From NCBI GenBank assembly GCA_029204225.1, contig CM055092.1:87408537-87472536 (forward strand): DNA of 64,000 nt. The letters are read 5' to 3'. The position numbers and the translations under genes are program-made. The stretch's first letter is position 1, and the number at the start of each line of letters is the position of its first letter. The DNA comes from Diphasiastrum complanatum (taxonomy: Eukaryota; Streptophyta; Lycopodiopsida; Lycopodiales; Lycopodiaceae). The notes under the pieces are model-generated. The model made no database searches. It was not told the DNA's origin and worked only from the letters and a program-made list of their open reading frames with translations. Positions 44,162 through 53,899 of this stretch are shown piece by piece.

Positions 44162-44776
44162 ATTTTTGTCAAAATATTGAAAAATCTATCTAATGTTGTG
44201 AGTATGGGTCCTAAAAATGCCAAAGATGAATTGAGCTCTTTTGGCTTAGTAAAGACCCATCTTAGAATAAAATACTCAAGGTAGGTAGAAGTAGAGACTC
44301 GAGCTACCATAGGAATTGCCATTTGTACTTTACATGCCACATTTAATGCATGAAAAGACTAGGTGGCACAATTAGACATAGTGAGGTGGCTTGAATAAGT
44401 CTAGATAGCTTGAGAGGTGGATCCACAACTCCAATTCAACTCAAAGTAGGAGAAGAGCCCATGGATCTATATATATGTGATGTACTCTCATTGAGAAAAT
44501 GATGAAATTTGTGTGTAATGCAAATTTGGAGACAAGGTCTTTGTGCCCTCTCTCTCTCCACGAGTTTTGTACTTGCTATTTTCTCTCTCTAGTCGAGTAG
44601 AGATATTTATGATGATTTGTCTTATGTTTTGTTGACAGATCTTGCTTGTAACACAATAATATTGCTTGTATGATCAGCTTTCCTATTGACTACCAATGCT
44701 AGTCTGATTTTTATGGTGTTATTGTGCTTAGGAGATCAAAAATACATGTGTAGGGCATCCCACATGTGTGAATTCA
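44162..44776 (+). repeat. 5' LTR of an internally deleted copia element
   Basis: Ends CACATGTGTGAATTCA at 44776, three bases before a primer site. 44405-44776 is repeated at 47012-47385. The left end is uncertain (a TG at 44154 or 44167), because it abuts the previous LTR fragment. Confidence 0.8.
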
Positions 44777-44779
44777 GCA

Positions 44780-44791
44780 TGGTATCAGAGC
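44780..44791 (+). other. Primer binding site, initiator tRNA-Met
   Basis: TGGTATCAGAGC, plus strand, just inside the 5' LTR. The 736 bp from here to gag are an untranslated leader with one exact CACACGTGTG (near 45316). Confidence 0.95.
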
Positions 44792-45527
44792 CTACCTAAG
44801 TTTTACAAGCAAATCTAATCAAAAAGTTTGTAGATATGATCAGATTTCAAGCTAGAATTGTCTAGATTCTACCTTCTAGCTAGTTTGCAATTTTTTTGTG
44901 ATTTTGAACTTCAAACCACATTGAATGGGCCTGATCAGGTACTGTACGGAATTTCAGGTGCTGGTACGTGTGAAATCTACCCATTTTTAGATTGGTGGTT
45001 CTCTCTCACCTCAAATCCAAATTCAAGCAAATTAGCCCACTAGAAAGCTAAAAATGTGTAGAATCGGATGCAATTTGAATCATGACAGTTAGATAAGCCA
45101 ATCAGAAGTTATAAGCTTTTGAAGAGCCATAGGTAGGGCGCCTAGATTTGTGGCAAATCGTGTGTACATGTCATTTATCGCTTAAATGATCACAAAGTCA
45201 TCCAGAAGTTGCACAATCTCATTTATATGTGATTCAGACAAAATTTATACGTTCTAGGCAAATTGTTTCATACAAATAGTTGTATTTGAGTCAATTTGAC
45301 ATTTTTGGAATATCACACGTGTGAAATTCAAAGAACCATAACTTTTGCCATACCATCTTTTTTGATGATTCAAATCTTGTTTTAGAGAGATTGTCAAGCT
45401 AGTGAGATCTATTTCACAGTTTTTTGCTAGGTCTTACATAGGATTTGGTTCTGTACCCTTGATTGGTTCCTATAGTGAGAAGATAGGCAATTCTTTCATC
45501 CATCTTTTTTGATTTCCATCATTCTTT

Positions 45528-47015
45528 ATGACTTCAATGGGTGTCTTTCTATTAGAAGCAAGTGAAAGATTATCAACCTCGAATTACTCAATCTGGAAGG
45601 TTAGAATGGGATTTGTCTTAATACTACAAGATGTGATGGATATTATACTTGGCATTGAAGAAGAACCACAAATTCCTCAAGAAATTCCAAAGTACAAAAA
45701 GAGAGCCAGGATGGCTCTGCATTATATTAAGATGAATGTTTCAAATGACATCTTAAGAGAAATTGGTGCTTGTACTAATGCCAAAGATGCTTGGGATACC
45801 CTCAAGTCTATCTATGAGGCAAAAAATACTTCTAGACTTCTAACACTAAGAAACCAAATTTTTCAAAGTGTACAGAGAAGTGATGAATGTGATTCAGCTT
45901 ATGTAATGAGAGTTAAAGACCTCCATAGAGAATTGTCATGCATAGGAGACTCCATCAACCAAAATGAACTTGTTCAAGTCATACTTAATGGGTTAAAGGA
46001 GGAATATGACAACCTTGTTCAGAGTTATGCCATGAAGGAGGAGCTACCAAGTTTGGAAGCACTCCTAAGTGTGGTCATTTCTGAAGAATCAAGACAAGAG
46101 TATAAACTCTTGAAAATGGAGAGACTGTCTCTCAACATTGATGGTAAAGCTCTCTTTACCAAAGACAAGCACAAGACAAGAAGTAAGAATCAACACCAAT
46201 TCTCTTCAAACAAGAACAATCTTATTTGCAAGAAGAAAGGAGATGAGGATGAGTCCTCTCAAGCTTCCACATCCAAAAAGAAGAAGAAAAACATCAAGTG
46301 TTTCTTTTGTGGCAATAAGGGGCATTATGCCACCAATTGCTTCAAGAAGAAGAGTCAATTCGAGCAAGACAACATTTCTAATGAAGAGAAGGAAGACGCT
46401 CATGCAAGTGATGAAGAGGGATCTCTTATGGTCTCGAGTTTTTCTTCATCACCTTTCAAGAAGGATGGTTCATGGTATATCGATAGTGGAGCTTCCTCAC
46501 ATATGTGTAGCTCCAAGTATTCTTTTTCATCCATGTCACCTTATGAAGGAGCCAAGAAGTCCATCTACATAGCAAATGATCACGAGTGTGCTATTGAAGG
46601 CATAGGGACCATTCCCTTAAAGCTTTCTTCATCAAAAGTTCTTTCTCTGTCTAATGTACTTTTTGTTCCCAAGTTAACAAAAAATCTTATGAGTGTTGGG
46701 CAATTGTTTGATAGTGGACTAGATGTGAATTTCAATATTGATACATGTACAATCAAGAAGCATGATGAGATCCTTGCATTTGGGTCTAGATATGGTGGAA
46801 TCTACAAGCTTGATCCCAAAGAGTATGCTAACTCTTCCGATAGTGCTTTTGCTACTCATATGTCTTTGGAGGAACTATGGCATAGAAGGTTGGGACATCC
46901 TAACTATAGATCTATGGTGTCCATGGTCAAGAAAGCCAAAGCTATTGGCTTGCCTAATCTTATCTCCAAGAATTTCAAGCCATGTGAGGCTTGTGCCATA
47001 TCTAAGCCTCAATAG
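45528..47015 (+). CDS. copia gag-protease polyprotein, intact 495 codons, truncated pol
   Basis: One uninterrupted frame. Residues 1-200 are copia gag (ASERLSTSNYSIWKVRMGF near the start, then RLLTLRNQIFQSV). A Lys-rich stretch leads to the knuckle CFFCGNKGHYATNC (about 257-270), intact. The aspartic protease motif SWYIDSGASSHMCSS starts near 313, then TKNLMSVGQLFDSGL. The integrase zinc region LEELWHRRLGHPNYRSM is near 445 and is followed by CEACAISKP and a stop made by the join to 3' LTR sequence. It should yield Gag, nucleocapsid and protease without integrase or RT, so the element could move only with enzymes from another copia. Confidence 0.93.
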   Translation: MTSMGVFLLEASERLSTSNYSIWKVRMGFVLILQDVMDIILGIEEEPQIPQEIPKYKKRARMALHYIKMNVSNDILREIGACTNAKDAWDTLKSIYEAKNTSRLLTLRNQIFQSVQRSDECDSAYVMRVKDLHRELSCIGDSINQNELVQVILNGLKEEYDNLVQSYAMKEELPSLEALLSVVISEESRQEYKLLKMERLSLNIDGKALFTKDKHKTRSKNQHQFSSNKNNLICKKKGDEDESSQASTSKKKKKNIKCFFCGNKGHYATNCFKKKSQFEQDNISNEEKEDAHASDEEGSLMVSSFSSSPFKKDGSWYIDSGASSHMCSSKYSFSSMSPYEGAKKSIYIANDHECAIEGIGTIPLKLSSSKVLSLSNVLFVPKLTKNLMSVGQLFDSGLDVNFNIDTCTIKKHDEILAFGSRYGGIYKLDPKEYANSSDSAFATHMSLEELWHRRLGHPNYRSMVSMVKKAKAIGLPNLISKNFKPCEACAISKPQ

Positions 47016-47385
47016 CTTGAGAGGTGGATCCACAACTCCAATTCAACTCAAAGTAGGAGAAGAGTCCATGGATCTATATATATGTGATGTACTCTCATTG
47101 AGAAAATGATGAAATTTGTGTGTAATGCAAATTTGGAGTCAAGCTCTTTGTGTCCTCTCTCTCTCTCCACGAGTTTTGTACTTGCTATTTTCTCTCTCTA
47201 GTCGAGTAGAGGCATTTATGATGCTTTGTCTTATGTTTTGTTGATAGATCTTGCTTGTAACACAATAATATTGCTTGTATGATCAGCTTTCCTATTGACA
47301 ACCAATGCTCGTTTGATCTTTATGGTGTTATTGTGTTTAGGAGATCAAAAATACATGTGTAGGGCATCCCACACATGTGAATTCA
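47012..47385 (+). repeat. 3' LTR remnant of the deleted copia element
   Basis: Matches 44405-44776 almost base for base and ends at the same ATTCA. The first 240 or so bases of the LTR plus all of integrase core, RT and RNase H are deleted. The join occurs inside ATAGCTTGAG. Confidence 0.9.
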
Positions 47386-47534
47386 TCACACTCTGAGAGG
47401 GCAGAAGCTAGAACGGTGAAAGAGCGCGCTTGAGAGCGATATTGGGAGCAAAAAACAAAAATTTTGCGAAAAAAATTGAAAATTCCGAGGATTATATATA
47501 CAAAATTTCCGCACGTGGTAAAAGACGGCAAGGA

Positions 47535-47770
47535 CACGTGTCGATAGATTATTAGCCACGTGGATTGTCTATATTGACAATGATAATCCTATTATTAGGC
47601 CACATGGGCTGAGACACGTGCGTGAATGCGCTCTCGACGCGTGTCATTCTCGCACGTGACAGATGTCAGATCAATCATTCTAGGTACGGTGCATTTATTT
47701 TGACCAATCACAAGTCGACATGTGTTTCCTCATTGCTAGTCCACACATGCGAATCTTTTTTTTATAAATA
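47535..47770 (+). promoter_or_regulatory. Promoter-like block: four CACGTG boxes and a TATA box
   Basis: CACGTG occurs at 47535, 47557, 47615 and 47653, with ACACGTGTC and CGCACGTGAC contexts like ABRE/G-box sites, followed by TATAAATA at 47763-47770. Spacing of about 105 bp from the last box to TATA fits a plant promoter. Confidence 0.5.
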
Positions 47771-47778
47771 GGTCTTCT

Positions 47779-48196
47779 TTGGCTCAGATTTTCACGCAAA
47801 TTTATGACTGCTTTGCCGGATATCGATGTCAAGCACGCCGCTTGCTCTTATTACCCATTCGTTCACTATTTTGCGCCTGGATCCGATACTGCATCATCCG
47901 ATATCGCATTCAAGCGCTCTTCGCATCTCTTTTTTTTCTTGCTCTTTGTTCTTGCGCTCGGATCCGATACTTCAACTTGAAATATCTCTCTCGAGCGCAC
48001 GTTGCCTTGCCGTACTTGCTTGATCTGGGTTTCGCGCCTGAGAGCAATATTTAAAACATTAGTTCTATTGTTTTTGTTTAATATGTCTAATTTTGAATCT
48101 AGTTTGCTTTCTTTTTTTCATGAATTTGGTATTACCGATAGGTTGGAGTACTTCAAATCTTTTTTTTATCTTTTACCTATGGCTAAACACCAGTGA
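47779..48196 (+). other. Possible transcript start region with short frames
   Basis: Downstream of the TATA box are a 91-codon frame (47779-48054) and a short frame MSNFESSLLSFFHEFGI (from 48083). The GGATCCGATACT phrase recurs twice (47880 and 47960). No domain is recognised. It may be the R-U5 part of an unidentified LTR rather than a gene. Confidence 0.3.
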
Positions 48197-48349
48197 AGTT
48201 TGATGTGACTAAACTAAGGTGCATTCATTTACATGGAAAGTAGTGCGGGCAGATGCGTAAATGATACTATCATTATTTTATAGTTATTTTTCTCTCTCCT
48301 ACATGGCATTTCTTATAGGGCCCTCTTTGGGCCCATATTTTCTCTAATG

Positions 48350-50030
48350 ATTTTTTGTGTGTCTTTCGTGTGTGTCTCCATTTTCGAGGTTTCTTCTTGT
48401 CTTTTCGAGATCTTTTCTAGTTTTCTTTGTCACTTTATCTTTTTCTAGCTCTTTTTTTTTACTTGTTGTTTTCCACTTTTTTGTGACCTTTTTTTCAAGT
48501 TTTCTTCGCGATTTCATTCTTTTTTGAGCCTTTCTCGTTTTTTTTTTTGTTTTTTCGCGTCGTTTCGTTTTTAAGTTTTATTTGCCAATTTTTCTAGTTT
48601 CTTTCGTGTGCGTCTCCATTTTTCGTGTGTCTTTCGTGTGTGTCTCCATTTTCAAGATTTTTTCTTGTCTTTTCAAGAGCTTTTCTAGTTTCGTTCACGC
48701 TGTTTTTCGAGTTTCTTTCGTGTCTCTTTCATTTGTCGAGATTTGTTTGTGAATTGTTTGAGAATTGTTTTAGATTTTTTTTTCTAGATTTGTTCGAGAT
48801 TTTTTCTATGGTTCTTCTAGATTTGTTCTAGGTTTTTTCTAGGATATTCGTATTTTTTAAGTCTTTTCAAGACTTTTTAAAAAAATTCTAGGATTTTTCG
48901 ACTTTTTGCGAGATTTTTTTGTGTTCTTTGAGATTTTTCTAGGATTTTTCGAGTTTTTTCTAAAGCTTTTTAGAATCTTTTCGTGTTTTGAGATTTTTCT
49001 AGGATTTGTCGAGATGATTCGAGTATTTTCGAGAGTTGTCTAAATTGTTCGTATCTTTTCGAGTTTTTTTTGAGAATCTTTTCTAGATTTTTTGAGCTTT
49101 GTCATAGTTTTTCGAGCCTTTTTTGAGGCTATTTTCTAGATTATTATCGTGTTTTTTGAGATTTTTTAAAAACTTTTTTCAGCCTATTCACATTTTTTGA
49201 GCCTTTCGAGGATTTTTGAGTCTTTTCTAGATTTTTCTAAAATATTTTCGTGTCTTTCAAGATTGTTTTCGAGAATATTTTCGTGTTTTTTCTAGATTAT
49301 TTGAGTTTTTCCTAGTCTTTTTCGCGCTCCTTCAGTGTTTGAAGTCCATTCCATTTTTCTAGATTGTTTTCTAGATTTTTCTAGAATTTTTCAAGAATAT
49401 TTTCATGTTTTGCTAGATTGTTTTCTAGATCTTGATGTCTTATTTGAGATTTTTTAGATATTTTTTAGTCTTGTCTAGATTTTTCTAGATTTTTTGTGAT
49501 TGTTGAGCCTTTTCGAGAATTTTCGAGTTTTTTCTAGATTTTTTTTTTGGGTTTCTTAATTGTTTTTCTCGGTTTTTTTAAGCCTGTTTGTAATTTTTGA
49601 GCTTTTTCTAGATTTTTCTAAATTGTTCATATTTATTCAAGATTTTTCGAGCCTGTTCGAGTTTCTTCTAGATTTTTTTCGTGTATTTTGAAATTTCTCT
49701 AAATTTTTTGAGTTATTTTCGTGTCTTTTGAGATTTTTTCTAGAATTTTTCGAGAGTTTTTTTCAATTGTTTTTGTGTTTTTCGACTTTTTTTTCTAGAT
49801 TTTTACTTGATTTTCTGAGATTTTTTTCTAGATTTTTCGAGCAGTTTTTCAAGAATTTTTCGTGTTTTTTTCGAGATTTTCATCTAGATTTTTCGAGCAG
49901 TTTTCGAGAATTTTTCTAGATTTTTTCGAAAAAAAATTTGTGTCTTTTTGAGATTTTTTTACATCTTGTTTCGAGATATTTTTTGTGCCTTTTCGAAATT
50001 TTTTCTCGTCGATTTTTGAGCAAAAACAAC
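48350..50030. repeat. T-rich low-complexity tract, copy 2 (1.7 kb)
   Basis: Almost entirely T on the plus strand, broken by TCGAG, TCTAGA and CGTGT motifs, without a fixed period. It opens with the phrase shared with the 39.3 kb tract. Apparent Phe/Leu/Arg-rich ORFs here reflect composition. Confidence 0.85.
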
Positions 50031-50112
50031 CCTAAAATATCCAAAAACCCTTAAAAAAACAAAAGAAAAAGTGCAAAGCAAGGAAGTGTCATTGTTTTAC
50101 TATAGGACATAG

Positions 50113-50224
50113 TTGATGGCAGCAGATTACTTCACAAAAACTCTATCAAAGGAGCACCATCTTAGATTTAACGACATGTGAAATCTGAAGATCCAAGTTT
50201 TTCAAGATCCACATTAAGGGGAAG
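50113..50224 (+). pseudogene. copia RNase H tail and purine tract
   Basis: The plus strand reads ADYFTKTLSKEHHLRFNDM and a stop, the end of copia RNase H, then AAGGGGAAG (50216-50224), the purine tract. All upstream pol is missing: the T-rich tract begins just before. Confidence 0.75.
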
Positions 50225-50700
50225 TGTTGGATTTCAATGCTCAGGACCAAATCCATTGAGTAATGAGCATCGACTCCATTGACTTCAAAGTCATCAAAGT
50301 GTTGACAGTCCGACTCCATAAACTTCGACTTCTTAATGTATATAATCAAATGTTAACCTCCAAAGTGTCCGACATCAAAGTCATCGACTACTTCGACTTT
50401 GACTTCTCCCATGTACAACCGACTTCTCCCATGTACAATCGACTTTATCAACATCGAAGTCATCAACTTCATCGACTTCAACTTCTTTGACTTCAATGAC
50501 TTACCTACTGACGTCACCCGACTTTTCACCAGCTAACTCAACTTCATCGACTTCTTGTTTATCAAGGAAAAGTCGATCCAAGAACTGTCCAGATGACTTC
50601 AAGTACATCTCTAACAGTCCACCTAATTTGTACATACATTTACAGTTAGAGAATATGGCCATTTAATGCATAACGGCTATAGTTCATTAAGTAGTTAAGA
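50225..50700 (+). repeat. copia 3' LTR rich in CGACTTC repeats
   Basis: Starts TGTTGGATTTC after the purine tract. About a dozen imperfect repeats of (A)TCGACTTC and its partial complement GAAGTC(G)A occupy 50270-50570. The right end is not defined. Confidence 0.6.
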
Positions 50701-51223
50701 TCTCATGCTCCCAATGTACTGAGCACTGACATGCAGTCATCAATGTATAGCGGTGGTGGTTATCTAGAAAATAATAAAAAATTAGTGATGCATATATAGC
50801 CATTGCTAATATGTCACTATGACACAACGTAACACTAGCGCACAACTTTGGTAAAAGATAGCACCCGAGATGGTTAGTGAGGTTCAATTCAATTTAGAAT
50901 TCCATGCTTTGTAATGATTGAGGTCCCAAACATTGACGTTTGACCTCAAATCATGAATGTTGCATCAACGTTATATGTCACTAAAAGACATTTGAACATG
51001 AAAAAATCATCACTACATTTGTTCTTTGTGTTTTTGTTATGTCGCTATAGACATCATGGAGTGATGGTCCACTAGCGAAGTTTAAAATTTGCAATAGCGA
51101 AGTCTAAAATGTGCCATAACAATGTTTAAAATGAGCAATAATAATTTGCATAGGGACATTTTTTCAAAATATTTGTGTCACTAAACATTGCTATAGGTCT
51201 TTGATGTATTAGTGATTACTAGA

Positions 51224-52215
51224 TGAGCTATTTCAATTGATAAGAATAAAACTCAAGTTATCTTGCAACACATACATCAAACTTGAGCTATCTCTAGTGA
51301 GAGACATCAAATTTGAGCTATCTTGAGTGATATGGGTCAATTCCATTAATTATCAGTGGAAGACCTACAAACTGAATATCCTAGATTTGAATTGATTGAA
51401 TTCAATAACTCAATGAGCTATGTCAAATCATGAGGGTTAACACTAAGCTCTCTCAAAGTGCAGCCATGAAAATCAAGCTATCTTAAGTGACCGAGACAAA
51501 ATTTGAGGTATTTTGAGTGATAGGCATCGATTCCATCATTGAATGAGCAATGTCAAATGATAAGAACCATAATAGCAAATTAAAATTCAGCTATTTTGAT
51601 CTAAACTCAAGGTATTTTCTACTTCAATAACTCAATGAGCAATCTTGAGTGATAAGGGCCTAGCTTGAGTGATGGAGATCAAATTTAAGTTATCTCAAGT
51701 GATATGTGGAAAGGTGCTCACTGGATGCTCAATCATATGAGTTTCCCAAATTCCAATTGGGCACAAGTATGCAACATTGCAAATTTTCTATAAAATAGAA
51801 GCCTTGTTGCCATTTCTAATATTGTGACACTTGAGCAAGACTACTTAAAAATTATGCATGTCAAATGAACTATGCAATGATGTCCAAAATGATAAAATAT
51901 AGCAAGCATCTACTTTTGAGGAAACAAAGGGTAGTGAAATATGGCATAGCCGCATAAGGTAATGGAAGAGAAGATGGACTTTGACTATTGCTAGTTTCAT
52001 TAACAAGATCCTGCTATGAATCTAAATGTTCTTAACTAATGATTTATTTAATTTGATCATTTAATGAGCAATCTCAAGTGATGAGGGCCAAAAGTAACCA
52101 ATCTCAATTGATAGACATCAATTTTGAGTTTGAGCAAATATAAGGACTAGAGTTCAGTTATCTTTTGTGTACTAGGTTTAAAACTTGAGCTTTCTCAAGT
52201 CATGCACATCAAATT
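51224..52215. repeat. Degenerate repeat of about 30 bp
   Basis: About ten imperfect copies of a phrase like TTGAGCTATCTTGAGTGAT followed by GACATCAAAT, separated by 20-100 bp of other sequence. No gene between 50.7 and 54 kb is supported. Confidence 0.55.
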
Positions 52216-53435
52216 CTAGTCCTTATAATTGAATTTGACAACAAAGAGAGCTGTGGGCCAATGCTGAAATTTGACATTTAGGATTTTTAATTGTGCAAAT
52301 TTGGCATGGTGTGTTTGGCAAGTAGAATGTTCGACTTCCATGACTTTAATTTCATTTTGTCAAATGTGCCTTGCAAACTTTTTATTGCACATTTATATTT
52401 GTATAGTGGAAAGCATTGCATAGAGGACTTTTGGTGTTTAAGGCCTATACTATAGTGCAATAAATCCTAAACCCCTGAATGACGTCAAGAGTTGAAATTT
52501 TCATAGTGTAAAATATTTATTAATGTTAGCATGTTTGTAGTCAAAATCGTTCTTTAAGAGTTGGGCATCGCCAAGCTTTACGAGCAACATAATTTGCAAA
52601 AAATTATAAACTTTAGATTTTGCTATGTTTTTGTTGAATAATGTCTTTTGAAAATGAACAACTAGCCAAGGTTTTGGTCTTTACTTTAAGATGTCTTGAT
52701 ACTCTCTTTGTTGCATTTTATCTTTTTTAGTCTCATATTTAGATTGGAGTTATATTGAAAATATGATATACAACATGAAGACTCTTAATATCAAGGCTAT
52801 ATAAATTTATAGATTTTCATTTTTGAGTAGTTAAAATAGAAAAGAGAGACACAAATGCCTTCTAGTATCCAATTGAAATGCAATGACTTACTCAAAATTC
52901 ATTTTTCATTTCTAAAGTTTTTTGCACACTATGCTGGAGATAAGTGATGATGCCATGAACACTTACTCCCCATCGTTGGCTTCGTGATGCTACCCTCATG
53001 TCTGCCATGTTTCCACAATATCTCACTTTTTGCCATATTGTGGAACTTTGGGTGACACTTATAATTACGAGTGGTTGTGAAATAAGGTAAGGCCCATTTT
53101 TGCACAATACTAAACAAAATGCTTAGAATATATTGAACTTCTTTTGTTCAACTTGTAGGTGATCTAAGTTTGTGAAAATAAGCTTTCCTTCAACGTTAGT
53201 GTCCAAGATTTTTTCCCCCTTCAAATACTTTTAGATCAAGCTTTGACATATATGACGCAGTCATATTTTAACATGGGTGGTGCCATAGTTAAGGGACTGT
53301 CCCCATTGACCATCTAGGAAATAAATCAATACTTCAAACATTACTTAGCAAATAAATAAAAAATTTCTACTCGGAAATGTATCTAGCAAATTAACATTTT
53401 TCTAGATTGAATTGGTCCACATACATTTTTTAACT

Positions 53436-53559
53436 GGGCAAAAGTTTTTCTAGCTAGAAGTGGTTCTATTTGATTTTATAACTAATGAATTTTTCGTGGG
53501 CAAAAGTTTTTCTAGCTAGAAGTGGTCCTATTTGATTTTATAACTAATGGATTTTTGGT
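53436..53559. repeat. Tandem duplication, 62-bp unit
   Basis: Units 53436-53497 and 53498-53559 (GGGCAAAAGTTTTTCTAGC ...) differ at only a few bases. Confidence 0.9.
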
Positions 53560-53605
53560 GACTATTCTGCCCATTTCTGAATAGATTAAAAAGCAGAATA
53601 GTCAC
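53558..53605. repeat. Perfect 13-bp inverted repeat
   Basis: GTGACTATTCTGC at 53558-53570 and its exact complement at 53593-53605, 22-base loop. Confidence 0.9.
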
Positions 53606-53759
53606 CTGTTTTTTTTTTAAAATTTAGTGCAGATTTTGCCTGCGTCTGTCACATGGCAGCATCGGATTGGTCTCAAATTTTTTTAGTGCTGATTCTGCTT
53701 GCACCTGCCATGTGGCAACTAAGGATTGGTTAAAAAAGGGTCCAAAAATCCATTACGCA

Positions 53760-53896
53760 ATGGAAAGGGCCGGGCAGAGGCCATTTTGCCCGGTTCGGAT
53801 TTCCAAAAAAATTTAGGCTCGGCCCCTCCGAGCCTCGCCTAAAAAAATTCTGGAAATCCTTACTGGGCAGAATGGCCTCTGCCCGGCTCCTTCCAT
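53760..53896. repeat. Long hairpin, MITE-like
   Basis: Arms of about 63-69 bases (53760-53822 and 53828-53896) are near-complete inverse copies around a 5-base loop. They include GCCGGGCAGAGGCCATT and a matching segment ending GGATTTCC, and are much more GC-rich than the surroundings. The left flank has two diverged tandem copies of a 66-bp unit (about 53619-53750). Confidence 0.85.
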
Positions 53897-53899
53897 AAT

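Noticed and set aside
51224-52215. A CRISPR-like array
   Set aside because: Repeat copies are degenerate, spacing is irregular, and the genome is clearly eukaryotic.
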